64,000 nt of DNA from Gemmatimonadota bacterium (GTDB lineage Bacteria; Gemmatimonadota; Gemmatimonadetes; Gemmatimonadales; Gemmatimonadaceae), in NCBI GenBank assembly GCA_003134685.1, contig PLCA01000016.1:118406-182405 (forward strand), read 5' to 3'. Shown here piece after piece: positions 7,814 through 16,466 of this stretch. Position 1 is the stretch's first letter, and every line of letters begins with the position of its first letter. The notes beneath the pieces were generated by a model. The model was given only the letters and a program-made list of their open reading frames with translations. It was not told the DNA's origin and searched no databases. The position numbers and the translations under genes are program-made.

Positions 7814-8862
7814 GAGTCCCCAGCCGATTCGGTCCCGTCGATCGCGTTCGTGTGACGGTAGTTCATCATCACCGCGGTCCCGAACGCCGTGAGCTCTATC
7901 AGAGTTGCCGCCTCGAGTCCGCCCAGTCTGAGACCGAGCTGCCCTGCGCGCTCGGTGAGAAAATCCACAAACTGTCGCACGACCGACGCGTTCTCGCCGG
8001 TCCAGTACGAGATGCGCGTGACGATCTCACGCTTGTGCCGGGAGATGAAGTCCGCGGCCAGCGCCGCGCCGGGAGCGTGCTCCACGGTGACGAAGATCGT
8101 GCTCAGGTCTCCGTCGAAGATTCGCGGATCGCGAATGGGAATGTTCTCCTCATTCTCCTTGTAGTGCTCGGCGACGGTGTACTTCATTGCGGCAACGGGC
8201 AGATCATCCTCCGACGGTTCGGGAACTTCCGGGATCTGGTGCGCGATCTCCTTCATCACTCTGTCCATGTATTCGAGCTTCGCGAGCGCACCCCATCGCT
8301 CGTACACGTGGCGCCAGTCCAGTCCGGGCGTGAGCCACACGGCGAACGTCTCGGCGAAATCCTCGTCAGGATGCTTCTGCGCATACCAGCCGTGGATGTG
8401 CCGGACGAATTCGTGCGAGAAAGGATCGGCGCGGTATCGCTCACGGTACGGACGCGAGTACGGCCCAAACATCTTTCGCCAGTCGGGCCGATCGTAGAGA
8501 CGATAGGCATAATTGAACGCATGCCCAGCCTCGTGTCGCAGATAGCGCATCGATTCCTCGGCGTTCTCGACCGCCGAGGAATAATCCTCTTCGATCCTCG
8601 AGAGGCGCGCGTCCGCCAGATAGAATGGAACACCGATTAGGGGCGTTCCATCGGGACACCCCCACTGGTCGCTCAGATAGACCGGCGGCCGGAACTCGAG
8701 ACCCTTGGCGGTGATCTCCTCATAGAGCTGGCCGATCAGCTTCTCGAGCAGCGTTCCGCGTATCTCCAGACCAATGTCGGATATTCGCTGCGACAGAAGC
8801 GCGTGACGCTCGCCTTCCCAGTTGGGAGCAGACTGTTCCACGACGAGGACTCGGGCAAGCAC
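7810..8862 (-). CDS. Putative zinc metallopeptidase
   Basis: 350 aa without a signal peptide or membrane helix, so cytoplasmic. It has the HExxH motif in RYLRHEAGHAFNYAYRLYDR (two zinc His and the catalytic Glu) and, about 60 residues later, DEDFAETFAVWLTPG, where the Glu of AETFA is a good candidate for the third zinc ligand. This architecture matches a family usually annotated as putative zinc-binding metallopeptidase of unknown substrate. The C-terminal 100 residues are not recognisable. Translationally coupled (ATGA overlap) to the ATP-grasp ligase, which suggests a joint pathway making and cutting, or modifying, a peptide bond. Confidence 0.75.
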   Translation of the reverse strand: MLARVLVVEQSAPNWEGERHALLSQRISDIGLEIRGTLLEKLIGQLYEEITAKGLEFRPPVYLSDQWGCPDGTPLIGVPFYLADARLSRIEEDYSSAVENAEESMRYLRHEAGHAFNYAYRLYDRPDWRKMFGPYSRPYRERYRADPFSHEFVRHIHGWYAQKHPDEDFAETFAVWLTPGLDWRHVYERWGALAKLEYMDRVMKEIAHQIPEVPEPSEDDLPVAAMKYTVAEHYKENEENIPIRDPRIFDGDLSTIFVTVEHAPGAALAADFISRHKREIVTRISYWTGENASVVRQFVDFLTERAGQLGLRLGGLEAATLIELTAFGTAVMMNYRHTNAIDGTESAGDS

Positions 8863-8916
8863 CGTACCTTACTTGCCCCAGCAGGTAGTCTTCAGTCGCA
8901 GTTAGGTAGTGGATGC

Positions 8917-8945
8917 AAAAAGGCCCCGCTCGAACAGCGGGGCCT
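8917..8945 (-). terminator. Intrinsic terminator
   Basis: AGGCCCCGCT (8921-8930) pairs with AGCGGGGCCT (8936-8945) around a five-base loop; the A tract on the left makes it a minus-strand terminator, 55 bases after the stop of the small gene at 9000-9152. Confidence 0.85.
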
Positions 8946-8999
8946 GCTTCACTACTGAGTGGGCTGGGCCACCCACAACCTTATAGTATCACCGCCGAG

Positions 9000-9152
9000 C
9001 TACGCAGCGCGGGTCGCTGATTCTTTGACGGAATCGGGAACGGGTCCCCAGATATACGCCGAGAAAATCGGCGTGGGCTCCGTCTTGTCTCCCCTGGAGA
9101 TGATGATGCCGAGGGGCTCCGATGACGTTGTTTCCTTACGATCCTTCTTCAT
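9000..9152 (-). CDS. Small conserved-looking protein of unknown function (50 aa)
   Basis: ATG 9152 opens a 50-residue peptide beginning MKKDRKETTSSEPLGIIISR and containing IFSAYIWGPVPD. The composition is not that of random antisense (few Arg/Ser runs, a balanced hydrophobic core), and a dedicated strong terminator lies 55 bases beyond its stop. The ribosome site is weak (GTGAG about nine bases upstream). I do not recognise a domain. A longer frame to 9251 exists, but its extra 33 residues look non-coding. The neighbouring spacers 8946-8999 and 9153-9341 hold nothing else visible. Confidence 0.55.
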   Translation of the reverse strand: MKKDRKETTSSEPLGIIISRGDKTEPTPIFSAYIWGPVPDSVKESATRAA

Positions 9153-9341
9153 TCTGTTCTCACTTTTGATTGAGTGCCGCCTGTTGTTCGGCCCTATAGA
9201 AAGCATCGGACATGCCGCGCAGGACGCGGCACGCAAATCGTTGCCATTCAACGATTTCCAAGTAAGAGCTTATTTTGTGGGGAGCAAAGTGTCGCGAAAT
9301 GACACGCGGCGGGAGGACACCCGTGTCGTTACGACACCGGC

Positions 9342-10115
9342 TCAGCTGGCGATTTTTCTCGCGACGAAGCTCTTCGAAGAGCTGGAGTCGTCTTCGACCG
9401 AGATCGACCAACCCTTGTACTGGCGGCGAAGCTCGGCGACCGAGACTCCACGCTGGCCGCGAACGATCGTTCCGACCAGGTGAACGCCGCCGTCACGGGT
9501 GGCGCCCTGAAGGAGCTCGAACGCCCGTCCGCGCTCCTCGAGGGAAAGGCCGACGAATGCCGCCGGTGTGCACACGAGGGCGCCCAGTGGCACGTCGGGC
9601 GACCAGTCGGTGATGTCGGCGACGTAGCTCTGGATCCGGTCGCCGAGCCCGGCTGCGTGCGCGGCGTTCATTACACGCTCGAGCGGGATCACCTCGCGAT
9701 CGACCGCGGTAACATCGCAGCCGTGCGCGGCGAGATAGAGCGCCGTGCGATCGATCTCTCCACCGGCGACGAGCACTTTCGATTCAGCGGGAGGATGAAT
9801 CTCGCGCGCGAGCATTCCGTCCGCGGGGATTCCCCAGTGCTCGGGACGGCGATACTCCTCGAGCAGCTTGACGCGTTTTTTTCGCCAGGTGTTATAGGCC
9901 GGGATGCGCTGGCGCTTGCGGATAATGCGGTCGACTTCCGCCCAGAGCAGAATCTCGTCCATGACGAACTGATCGCCGGCTCGCAGCGCGGCTGCCGCTT
10001 CGTCGCCAATCTTCAGAATGGCGGAGCGTGACACGGACTCTTTGTAATTCTCAATCTCGTTCTCAACGTAGAGTTCGTACTCGTACTTGAGAGACCGAGG
10101 ACTCGGTTGCGACAT
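9342..10115 (-). CDS. SAM-dependent methyltransferase-like protein
   Basis: 257 aa. The first 110 residues are a charged, helical region (ENEIENYKESVSRSAILKIG; AYNTWRKKRVKLLEEYRRPE). After that comes a Rossmann-like segment: KVLVAGGEIDRTALYLAAHG resembles motif I and is followed by CDVTAVDREVIPLERVM with the acidic Asp that would bind the SAM ribose, then SYVADITDW and ALVCTPAAFVGL. The Gly-rich loop is not canonical (AGGEID), so catalysis is uncertain. No operon partner; the spacer to the small gene downstream is about 190 bases. Confidence 0.65.
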   Translation of the reverse strand: MSQPSPRSLKYEYELYVENEIENYKESVSRSAILKIGDEAAAALRAGDQFVMDEILLWAEVDRIIRKRQRIPAYNTWRKKRVKLLEEYRRPEHWGIPADGMLAREIHPPAESKVLVAGGEIDRTALYLAAHGCDVTAVDREVIPLERVMNAAHAAGLGDRIQSYVADITDWSPDVPLGALVCTPAAFVGLSLEERGRAFELLQGATRDGGVHLVGTIVRGQRGVSVAELRRQYKGWSISVEDDSSSSKSFVARKIAS

Positions 10116-10198
10116 GGAGTCGGACAGGGGGACAAGTGCAGAGCCAGGTGTTTAAGCTAGATCACAAGCCCCAAGTCGCAAGAGTCGATTCGCCGAGC

Positions 10199-12601
10199 TC
10201 AACCGTTGCTGCTATCTGGTGTGCCGGAGCTGTCGAGTACTTCCCGGACCTTCCGCGCCAGCGTGTCGGGAGAGAAAGGTTTCTGCAGATATGCGATTCC
10301 GGGCCTGAGGATTCCATGACGCACGATCGCGTCGTCGGTGTAGCCGGACATGTACAAAACCTTGGCGTCGGGGCGAAGCCTCGCGAATTGCTCGGTGAGC
10401 TCGCGCCCGCTCATCTCCGGCATCACGACGTCGGTAAGCAGCAGATGAATCGGCGACAGGCGCTTTGACGCAATGCTCAGCGCGTCCCTGCCGGTCGGCG
10501 CTTCGAGTACGGTGTAGCCAAGGCGCTCGAGAATCTGTCGCGCGGCTACGCGCACAGCTGCGGCATCTTCGGCGAGCAATATCGTCTCCGTGCCGACCTG
10601 CAGCTGGGCCAGCTCGGGTTGCCCATACTTTTCGGCGGCCTCGTCAACGAGCGGGAAGTAGATCCTGAACGTCGTACCATGACCGGGCTCGCTGAACACC
10701 CGGATGAACCCGCTCGACTGCTTGACGATTCCATAGGCCGTTGCGAGACCGAGTCCCGTTCCCTTGCCGACTTCTTTGGTGGTAAAGAAGGGCTCGAAGA
10801 TGCGAGCGAGCGTCTGCTCGTCCATTCCTGTGCCCGTATCGGTCACCGCAAGCATCGCGAACCGCCCTGGATTGGCTCGCCAGTGGTCCCTCGCGAACTC
10901 GGCATCCATCTTCACGCTGGCGGTCTCGAGAATGAGCTTGCCACCCTGGGGCATGGCGTCGCGCGAGTTGACCGCGAGATTCATGATCACCTGCTCGAGC
11001 TGACCCGGATCGATCATCACCGCCACCGGCTCGCTCGTCAGAGTCGTCACCACCTCGATATCATCTCCAATCAGCCGGTTCAGCATCTTCTGCGACAGCG
11101 AGACAATCTCGTTGAGATTCACGAGACGAGGCTCGATCACCTGTTGGCGGCTGAAGGCGAGAAGCTGGCGCGTCAATGAGGCCGCTGCGACGGCTGCTTT
11201 TCGAATTTGATCGAGGTCCTCGGCGCGCGGATCCTGTGGCGATACTCCCTCGAGCAGCATGTCGGTGTAACTCATGATCACCGTGAGGAGATTGTTGAAG
11301 TCGTGTGCGACGCCTCCGGCGAGGCGCCCGACCGCTTCCATCTTTTGCGCCTGGCGGAATTGGTCTTCGAGCGCGCGCTTCTCGGTCATATCCCGCAGCG
11401 CGGTGATTCGCCCTGGTCTGCCGGCGATCGTGTGTGTCTTCCCCGTGACTTCCAGCAGAATCTTCTTTCCGTCCTTGCGCCGTCCCACCACCTCGTAGGT
11501 TCCATCGACGCTGCTTGCGTAGCGCCGTTCGACCTCGGCGCGAGACTCCTCCGCGGCAAAGTCCGTGACGGGGCGACCGATCACTTCTTCCATTCGGTCG
11601 TACCCGAACATTTCGAGAAAACCGGGATTCACCTCCAGGAGGATGCCATCCTGGGCCACGTGAATCGCGTCGAATGACGCGAGCGCGAGCTTCCGAAATC
11701 GATCAGCACTCTCCTCGAGGGCAAGCTGCGCCTCGCGCGACTCGGTAATGTCGAGGGAAACGCCAGCGATGCGATACACTTCACCCTGCTCGTTGCGGAT
11801 GGGCACCGCATGCCCGAGCAGCCATCGCACGCTGCCGTTTGGCTGAACGACGCGGAAAACCACTTTGTCAGGTCGCTCGCCGCGCCGGATTCGGCCGAGG
11901 TGTTCTTGAAGCCGCGCCCGGTCCTCGCTGGGCAGCGGTTCCATAAAAGACTGGGGATCGTCATAGAGGCTCTGGCAGCTCCGGCCCCATACCTTTTCAT
12001 ACGCGGGATTGATATACAGCGTTTGTCTCAGGTGCGAGTCAATGACGAAGAACACCTCGTCGATGTTGTCCGCGAGCTGACTGAAGCGCTCTTCCCGGTG
12101 ACGCGCCTCCGTATCGTGCCGGTGCCGGCTCAGATCGACGTTCGTCTGTTCGAGCTTGCGGGTGAACGCGGCCTCCGCGTCCGCCAATCTCCGTCGTTCT
12201 GTTATATCACGGGTGACCTTTGCGAAGCCGACGAGGGTTCCATGTGCATCCCTCAGCGCGGTAATGACGACACTGGCCCACATGCGAGAGCCATCTTTTC
12301 GAACTCTCCAGCCTTCATCCTCGAACCGGCCCTGGCTCTTCGCGATCTCGAGCTCCGTCCACGGCTCGTGTCGCGCGATGTCTTCCTCGGAGTAGAATCT
12401 CGAGAAGTGCTGGCCGATGATTTCGTCGGGGCGATAACCCTTGATGCGCTCCGCACCCTTGTTCCAGCTGACCACGATGCCTTCGCGATCGAGCATGAAG
12501 ATCGCATGGTCCATTATTCCTTCGACCAGGATGCGATAGTGACCCTCGCTGGCGAGAAAGCTGCCGGGGACACTCTCTCCGGCGGGATCTTGTCCGCTCA
12601 T
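10199..12601 (-). CDS. Hybrid sensor histidine kinase: three PAS domains, HisKA, HATPase, receiver
   Basis: 800 aa, soluble. PAS1 about residues 20-138 (ends [11 protein letters not shown]), PAS2 about 172-290 (ends [12 protein letters not shown]), PAS3 about 298-412 (ends [12 protein letters not shown]). The H-box is [20 protein letters not shown] with phospho-acceptor His433. The N box is [10 protein letters not shown], and the G boxes are [10 protein letters not shown] and [13 protein letters not shown]. The C-terminal receiver has [13 protein letters not shown] and phospho-acceptor Asp724 in [12 protein letters not shown]. The [11 protein letters not shown] form is typical of large PAS hybrid kinases in soil bacteria. 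The next gene upstream on the same strand is a LuxR-type regulator (81 bases away), a plausible target. Confidence 0.95.
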   Translation of the reverse strand: MSGQDPAGESVPGSFLASEGHYRILVEGIMDHAIFMLDREGIVVSWNKGAERIKGYRPDEIIGQHFSRFYSEEDIARHEPWTELEIAKSQGRFEDEGWRVRKDGSRMWASVVITALRDAHGTLVGFAKVTRDITERRRLADAEAAFTRKLEQTNVDLSRHRHDTEARHREERFSQLADNIDEVFFVIDSHLRQTLYINPAYEKVWGRSCQSLYDDPQSFMEPLPSEDRARLQEHLGRIRRGERPDKVVFRVVQPNGSVRWLLGHAVPIRNEQGEVYRIAGVSLDITESREAQLALEESADRFRKLALASFDAIHVAQDGILLEVNPGFLEMFGYDRMEEVIGRPVTDFAAEESRAEVERRYASSVDGTYEVVGRRKDGKKILLEVTGKTHTIAGRPGRITALRDMTEKRALEDQFRQAQKMEAVGRLAGGVAHDFNNLLTVIMSYTDMLLEGVSPQDPRAEDLDQIRKAAVAAASLTRQLLAFSRQQVIEPRLVNLNEIVSLSQKMLNRLIGDDIEVVTTLTSEPVAVMIDPGQLEQVIMNLAVNSRDAMPQGGKLILETASVKMDAEFARDHWRANPGRFAMLAVTDTGTGMDEQTLARIFEPFFTTKEVGKGTGLGLATAYGIVKQSSGFIRVFSEPGHGTTFRIYFPLVDEAAEKYGQPELAQLQVGTETILLAEDAAAVRVAARQILERLGYTVLEAPTGRDALSIASKRLSPIHLLLTDVVMPEMSGRELTEQFARLRPDAKVLYMSGYTDDAIVRHGILRPGIAYLQKPFSPDTLARKVREVLDSSGTPDSSNG

Positions 12602-12682
12602 GAGAACCGCCGGGGAAGATTCTCCGGCACCAAGATCATCTCGCCTGGCGCCGCAACAAATGCCCGCGTTGTTGTCCGGTCA

Positions 12683-13288
12683 TCAGGTGCTGCTCGAGCC
12701 CACCGCGAATGCGGCCGTGATCAACCCGACGCGGGCGGCGTAGCGGACGAGGCTTACCACATCGTGCATGCCGAGTCGCTTCATGACTTCACCGCGGTGA
12801 CTCTCGACCGTCTTCACGCTGAGCTTGAGCTCACTCGCGATGTCCCGCGTGCGGTGACCCTCGGCTACCATGCGCAGCACCTCGATCTGTCGGGGAGTGA
12901 GGCGGTGCAGCGGCTGCCGGATCGAGACCGCAGTCGAGATCGAGGTTGCGAGGCGATTCAGGTAGGGCTTGAGGATCACGTCCTCGGCGCCGGCGCGGAC
13001 GACCGCGACGGTGTGCTCGCCATTCATCGAATCGCTGACGACGATGAGAGGCGTGATGGGCCGCAGCCTCCGTAGGATCTGGAGGGCGGCACACACGCTG
13101 ACCTGCGCGGGGGAGTAGTCCCAGAGAACCACGTCAGGAGAGAATTCGCTCAGAGCCGCAGCGAAGTCGCTCTCGGAGCCGACGCGGCGGGTCACGGGGT
13201 CCAACCCCGCGCGGCTCAACTCCTGCTTTATCAGCTCTACATCTCGCTCGCTGTTTTCGAGCACCAGGACACGTAAAGACTTAGTCAT
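12683..13288 (-). CDS. NarL/FixJ-type response regulator
   Basis: 201 aa: receiver domain about residues 5-122 with phospho-acceptor Asp57 in PDVVLWDYSP and the conserved Lys in EDVILKPYL; LuxR-type HTH about 128-190 (LTPRQIEVLRMVAEGHRTRD, LSVKTVESHRGEVMKRLGMH). It is therefore a DNA-binding regulator of a two-component or phosphorelay pathway, most likely working with the hybrid kinase that follows on the same strand. The acidic pocket at the N-terminus reads VLENSERD instead of the usual DD pair, so phosphorylation may be weak. Its 5' side faces the divergently read MEDS regulator across an AT-rich dyad. Confidence 0.92.
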   Translation of the reverse strand: MTKSLRVLVLENSERDVELIKQELSRAGLDPVTRRVGSESDFAAALSEFSPDVVLWDYSPAQVSVCAALQILRRLRPITPLIVVSDSMNGEHTVAVVRAGAEDVILKPYLNRLATSISTAVSIRQPLHRLTPRQIEVLRMVAEGHRTRDIASELKLSVKTVESHRGEVMKRLGMHDVVSLVRYAARVGLITAAFAVGSSST

Positions 13289-13385
13289 ATTGGGTACACA
13301 CTTCGCACTTCGCTCACATCTCCGCCGGGCGTTTTCTCACGAGGAACGGTTTTTGGGGGGCCGTGTCGCGATTATTTCTGGAACT

Positions 13386-13440
13386 GACGTTGCTGACCCT
13401 TTCCTTTACTATACTTTGTTGTACTTTGTTGAGCAACGTC
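13386..13440. promoter_or_regulatory. AT-rich operator-like dyad in a divergent promoter region
   Basis: GACGTTGCT (13386-13394) and AGCAACGTC (13432-13440) are a perfect 9-bp inverted repeat. Between them TACTTTGTTG occurs twice in direct tandem (13412-13421, 13422-13431). The stretch is much richer in A/T than its surroundings and lies between the LuxR-type regulator (minus) and the MEDS regulator (plus). A binding site for either product is a reasonable inference. Confidence 0.5.
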
Positions 13441-13519
13441 TGTGCCCTGACCTACGGTAGAGGTTCGGCGATGGCGGGGTCCGGACAGAGAGCTTATCAC
13501 TACTCCGGCGAGGTGCCTA

Positions 13520-14305
13520 TTGGGTAAACACCTGAGGCCTCAGGAGATAGCCGATGCGAACGAGCTCCTCGATATCGGCCAAGCCGCCGCATTCCTCAAC
13601 GTCAGCCAAGCTTCGCTGAGGCGATGGACCAACTCGGGGCGGCTGGCCTGCATGCGCGTAGGACAGCGGCGCGAGCGGAGGTTCCGGCGCGCGGATCTCC
13701 TCGGATTCCTCGAGGGCCAGACGTCAGAGATTGCCCCATCAGTCCCGGGCGCCGTTGCGAACAAAGTCGCGGACCCGTCGAAGGGGCCGATCACGATCAC
13801 GCATGGGAGTCATCTCTGTGGGATTTACGCCAGCGATCTCGGCCGCCTCACCCTCGCTGTTCCCTTTCTGCTTCAGGGGTTGAACGAAGGGAGTGTGTGC
13901 TTTCTGGTCGGACTACTCCGCGCCCGCAACGATGTTCTCAGGAATCTGAAAAAGAAACGCCCCTCTCTTCAGGACGACATCAATGCAGGACGTTTGATAC
14001 ACTCGGAGTATCATCTCGGGCCACGAGCACAAGTCAAATACTTTCGCGCGCTGCTCGACAAAAAGGTTGCCGAGGGCGTCCAATCCTTTCGCATCATCGG
14101 TGATCTGTGGGGCATGCGCTCGAAGGCTACGGAGGAATCGATGCTGCAGTACGAAGCGGACTACGACCGTCTCATCGCTCGAGAGTATCCGGTCGTGACG
14201 CTCTGCGCGTACGACGCGCGGAAATTCTCCGGAGTGGAGGTCCTGAATGCTCTCAAGGGTCACCGCGACACCTTTCGATATCCGCTCGAGAGAGCGCTCG
14301 CATAG
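13520..14305 (+). CDS. HTH (MerR/excisionase-type) plus MEDS sensory domain regulator (DcmR-like)
   Basis: 261 aa. Residues about 15-66 form a MerR/excisionase-like winged helix (LLDIGQAAAFLNVSQASLRR, SGRLACMRVGQRRERRF). Residues about 93-258 match the MEDS (methanogen/methylotroph DcmR sensory) domain: HGSHLCGIYASDLGRL, VPFLLQGLNEGSVCFL, FRIIGDLWGM, EYPVVTLCAYDARKFSG. The same layout is seen in DcmR, the regulator of dichloromethane dehalogenase, but no such enzyme is nearby, so the ligand is unknown. The start is TTG 13520, with GAGGTG six to seven bases upstream. A decayed copy of its own C-terminal end lies just downstream. Confidence 0.85.
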   Translation: MGKHLRPQEIADANELLDIGQAAAFLNVSQASLRRWTNSGRLACMRVGQRRERRFRRADLLGFLEGQTSEIAPSVPGAVANKVADPSKGPITITHGSHLCGIYASDLGRLTLAVPFLLQGLNEGSVCFLVGLLRARNDVLRNLKKKRPSLQDDINAGRLIHSEYHLGPRAQVKYFRALLDKKVAEGVQSFRIIGDLWGMRSKATEESMLQYEADYDRLIAREYPVVTLCAYDARKFSGVEVLNALKGHRDTFRYPLERALA

Positions 14306-14321
14306 CCGGAGTTTCCTGATC

Positions 14322-14429
14322 GTAGCTCGTCGAGCCTGGTCTTTGCTATGTGCTGGTCTTTCCTTCGATGCGCTCAAGGACCACAATGACGCGTACGAGT
14401 TGCCAATGGGAAGATCGCTCGCTCGATGA
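14322..14429 (+). pseudogene. Remnant of a MEDS-domain C-terminus
   Basis: In one frame this stretch translates to a peptide ending FDALKDHNDAYELPMGRSLA and a stop, closely like the end of the upstream gene (LNALKGHRDTFRYPLERALA). ALK, H, D, P, R and LA are at equal spacing. It has no start and only about 35 recognisable residues, so it looks like the tail of a second, tandemly duplicated MEDS gene whose front was lost. Confidence 0.4.
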
Positions 14430-14445
14430 GCTGACAGCGGATTAA

Positions 14446-15231
14446 ATGCCGGAGCTTCCTGAAGTTGAGAGAGCAGCGCGGCAGCTCAAGCGCGCCGCTC
14501 TCGGAAAATCGATTGCGTCCGTAAGGGCGATCCATCCGGCTCTCAAGCGGAAGCTATCGCCGGCGCAGTCGCGCGCCGCCATGGGAAAGCGGATCGAGGG
14601 CATTGAGCGACGCGGAAAGCACCAGCTCATTCACCTTGACAGCGGTGACACGCTCGTCGTCCACTTCCGCATGAACGGCGATTGGGAGGTCGGCACAACC
14701 GCTGACGCCCTCGACCGCTTCGCTCGCGCCGTGCTCGAGCTCGCCGACGGCACCCGGATCTCGGTCGTCGATCGCCGCGCTCTCTCCTCGATCACGCTCG
14801 ACAAGAAGGGCATGTCATCGCTCCCGAAGCTCGGACGGGAGGCCAGTGATCCGTCGCTCGACGCTGAATACCTGCGGTCAGCTCTCGCGCGAAAGAAGAT
14901 CGCCATCAAGCCCGCCCTCATGGATCAGTCCGTCGTCGCCGGGCTCGGCAACATCTACGCTGCCGAAGCGCTGTGGGAGGCGGGGATGGATCCACGCAAG
15001 CCCGCGGCGAAAGTGAGTCGGGCCAAGTTGGCGACGCTCGTCGATGCGATCAGGCTGGTATTGAGCCCGAAGAAGCGGCTCCCGGGGCGGTACACCGACA
15101 AACGAGGCGCCAGCCGGTTCGCCGTGTACGATCGCGAGGGCAAGATATGCCGGCGCTGTGGGAGCACGATCAAGCGAATCACTCAGGCAGCGCGGTCCAC
15201 GTACTTCTGCCCGTCATGCCAGCGGGAGTGA
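14446..15231 (+). CDS. mutM: Formamidopyrimidine-DNA glycosylase
   Basis: 261 aa Fpg/Nei enzyme that excises 8-oxoguanine and FaPy lesions and nicks the DNA. It begins MPELPEVERAARQL, giving the catalytic N-terminal Pro and Glu. HFRMNGDW is the substrate-binding segment, DQSVVAGLGNIYAAEALW the helix-two-turn-helix, and the C-terminus is a zinc finger with CRRCG and CPSC, preceded by GRYTDKRGASRFAVYDREG. Length is normal (about 270). It starts 16 bases after the MEDS remnant and converges with the RlmI-like gene. Confidence 0.96.
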   Translation: MPELPEVERAARQLKRAALGKSIASVRAIHPALKRKLSPAQSRAAMGKRIEGIERRGKHQLIHLDSGDTLVVHFRMNGDWEVGTTADALDRFARAVLELADGTRISVVDRRALSSITLDKKGMSSLPKLGREASDPSLDAEYLRSALARKKIAIKPALMDQSVVAGLGNIYAAEALWEAGMDPRKPAAKVSRAKLATLVDAIRLVLSPKKRLPGRYTDKRGASRFAVYDREGKICRRCGSTIKRITQAARSTYFCPSCQRE

Positions 15232-15234
15232 CCG

Positions 15235-16398
15235 TCAGTCCATTGCTTCGAGCAGCGCCCCCTTGATGTACCCCGTTTCCGGGATCGTCAGCACCTCGGG
15301 ATGGTCCAACGGCTGCCCCGTGAGCGCGCGGATCGCGACGCGGCGTCCGCTGTCCGCCGCCGCCTCGTGCAGCATCTCCAGAAAGAGCGGTTTGGTCAGA
15401 TGAAAGCTGCAGCTCGCCGTGTACAGGAGTCCGCCCGGCGCGAGCAGGCGTAGCGCGCGAAGATTGATGTCCTTGTATCCGCGCATTGCTCCCGGCAGGG
15501 CGGAGCGTGTCTTTGCGAAAGCCGGAGGATCGAGGACGATCGTATCGTAAGTGATTCCTTCGCGCTCCTTCTCCCGCAGATAGTCGAACGCGTTCGCTTC
15601 CACGAACGAGATGTTGTCGAGTGAATTGAGCGTCGCGTTCTCGGCGGCTCTCATAAGGGCAGGCCCTGATGCATCCAATGCGGTAACGTGCGTTGCCTTC
15701 TTCGCCAGATGCAGGGCGAACGAGCCGTGGTAGCTGAAACAGTCGAGCGCTCTCCCTCGCGCCACGATTCCGACAAGGTGCCTGTTTTCCCTCTGGTCGA
15801 GGAACGCGCCCGTCTTCTGTCCTGTCCAGGGCGCCGCCAGAAACCTGATTCCGTACTCGTGCACCTCGATCTCGCGCGGGACCTCGCCATGCAGAACGAC
15901 TGTCTCCCGCGGCAAGCCTTCCTTCGCGCGGAGCGGCACGTCGTTACGCGCGAGAATTCCCGCAGGCTCGGCCAGCGAGCGCAGCGAAGTCAATATCTCC
16001 TCTCTGAACCGCTCCAGTCCCGCGCTCATGAACTGCACGACCAGCCAATCGTCGTAGCGGTCGCAGACGAGAGACGGACATCCGTCCGCCTCGCCATGCA
16101 CTAGGCGGAACGCGTTGGTGTGATCCTCGAGGGGCACTCGCCGCGCAATCGCCGAGGCGATACGCTCGTCCCACCACGCCTGGTCGATCACCGCGTCGGG
16201 ATCGGCATCGAGCAGCCTCAAAGAGATCTCGGACAGCGGACTCCAGAGCGCCCAGCCGCGCGGCTTGCCGCGATTGTCGTGCACCAGAACGGCGCCGGCA
16301 TCCATCATTGGGCGTTCCGTGACGTCCGTGCGATATATCCAGGGATGCCCACCCAGCCACCTGCGGGCTCCCTTGAGGTTCACGCGGGCCACAGTCAT
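15235..16398 (-). CDS. RlmI-like 23S rRNA (cytosine-C5) methyltransferase
   Basis: 387 aa: N-terminal PUA-like domain (ARRWLGGHPWIYRTDVTERP), an EEHEE-like middle domain, and a Rossmann methyltransferase C-terminus with VARGRALDCFSYHGSFALHL (motif I), NAFDYLREKE, LDPPAFAKTR (motif IV) and YTASCSFHLT carrying the likely nucleophilic Cys. This matches the RlmI/RlmK-type family that methylates C5 of a 23S rRNA cytosine. I start at ATG 16398 because it gives the expected PUA start (MTVARVNLKG); a longer frame to 16509 would overlap the divergent HD-GYP gene. The 3' end is four bases from mutM. Confidence 0.9.
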   Translation of the reverse strand: MTVARVNLKGARRWLGGHPWIYRTDVTERPMMDAGAVLVHDNRGKPRGWALWSPLSEISLRLLDADPDAVIDQAWWDERIASAIARRVPLEDHTNAFRLVHGEADGCPSLVCDRYDDWLVVQFMSAGLERFREEILTSLRSLAEPAGILARNDVPLRAKEGLPRETVVLHGEVPREIEVHEYGIRFLAAPWTGQKTGAFLDQRENRHLVGIVARGRALDCFSYHGSFALHLAKKATHVTALDASGPALMRAAENATLNSLDNISFVEANAFDYLREKEREGITYDTIVLDPPAFAKTRSALPGAMRGYKDINLRALRLLAPGGLLYTASCSFHLTKPLFLEMLHEAAADSGRRVAIRALTGQPLDHPEVLTIPETGYIKGALLEAMD

Positions 16399-16466
16399 GC
16401 GTGAAACTAACGGCAGCCGAAGTTCCGGGAACGCCACCAGTCCCCGCCGCGCATCGTTGAGTACGT

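Noticed and set aside
11810-13075. 421-codon open frame antisense to the hybrid kinase and the regulator
   Set aside because: It spans two real genes on the other strand and shows no domain.
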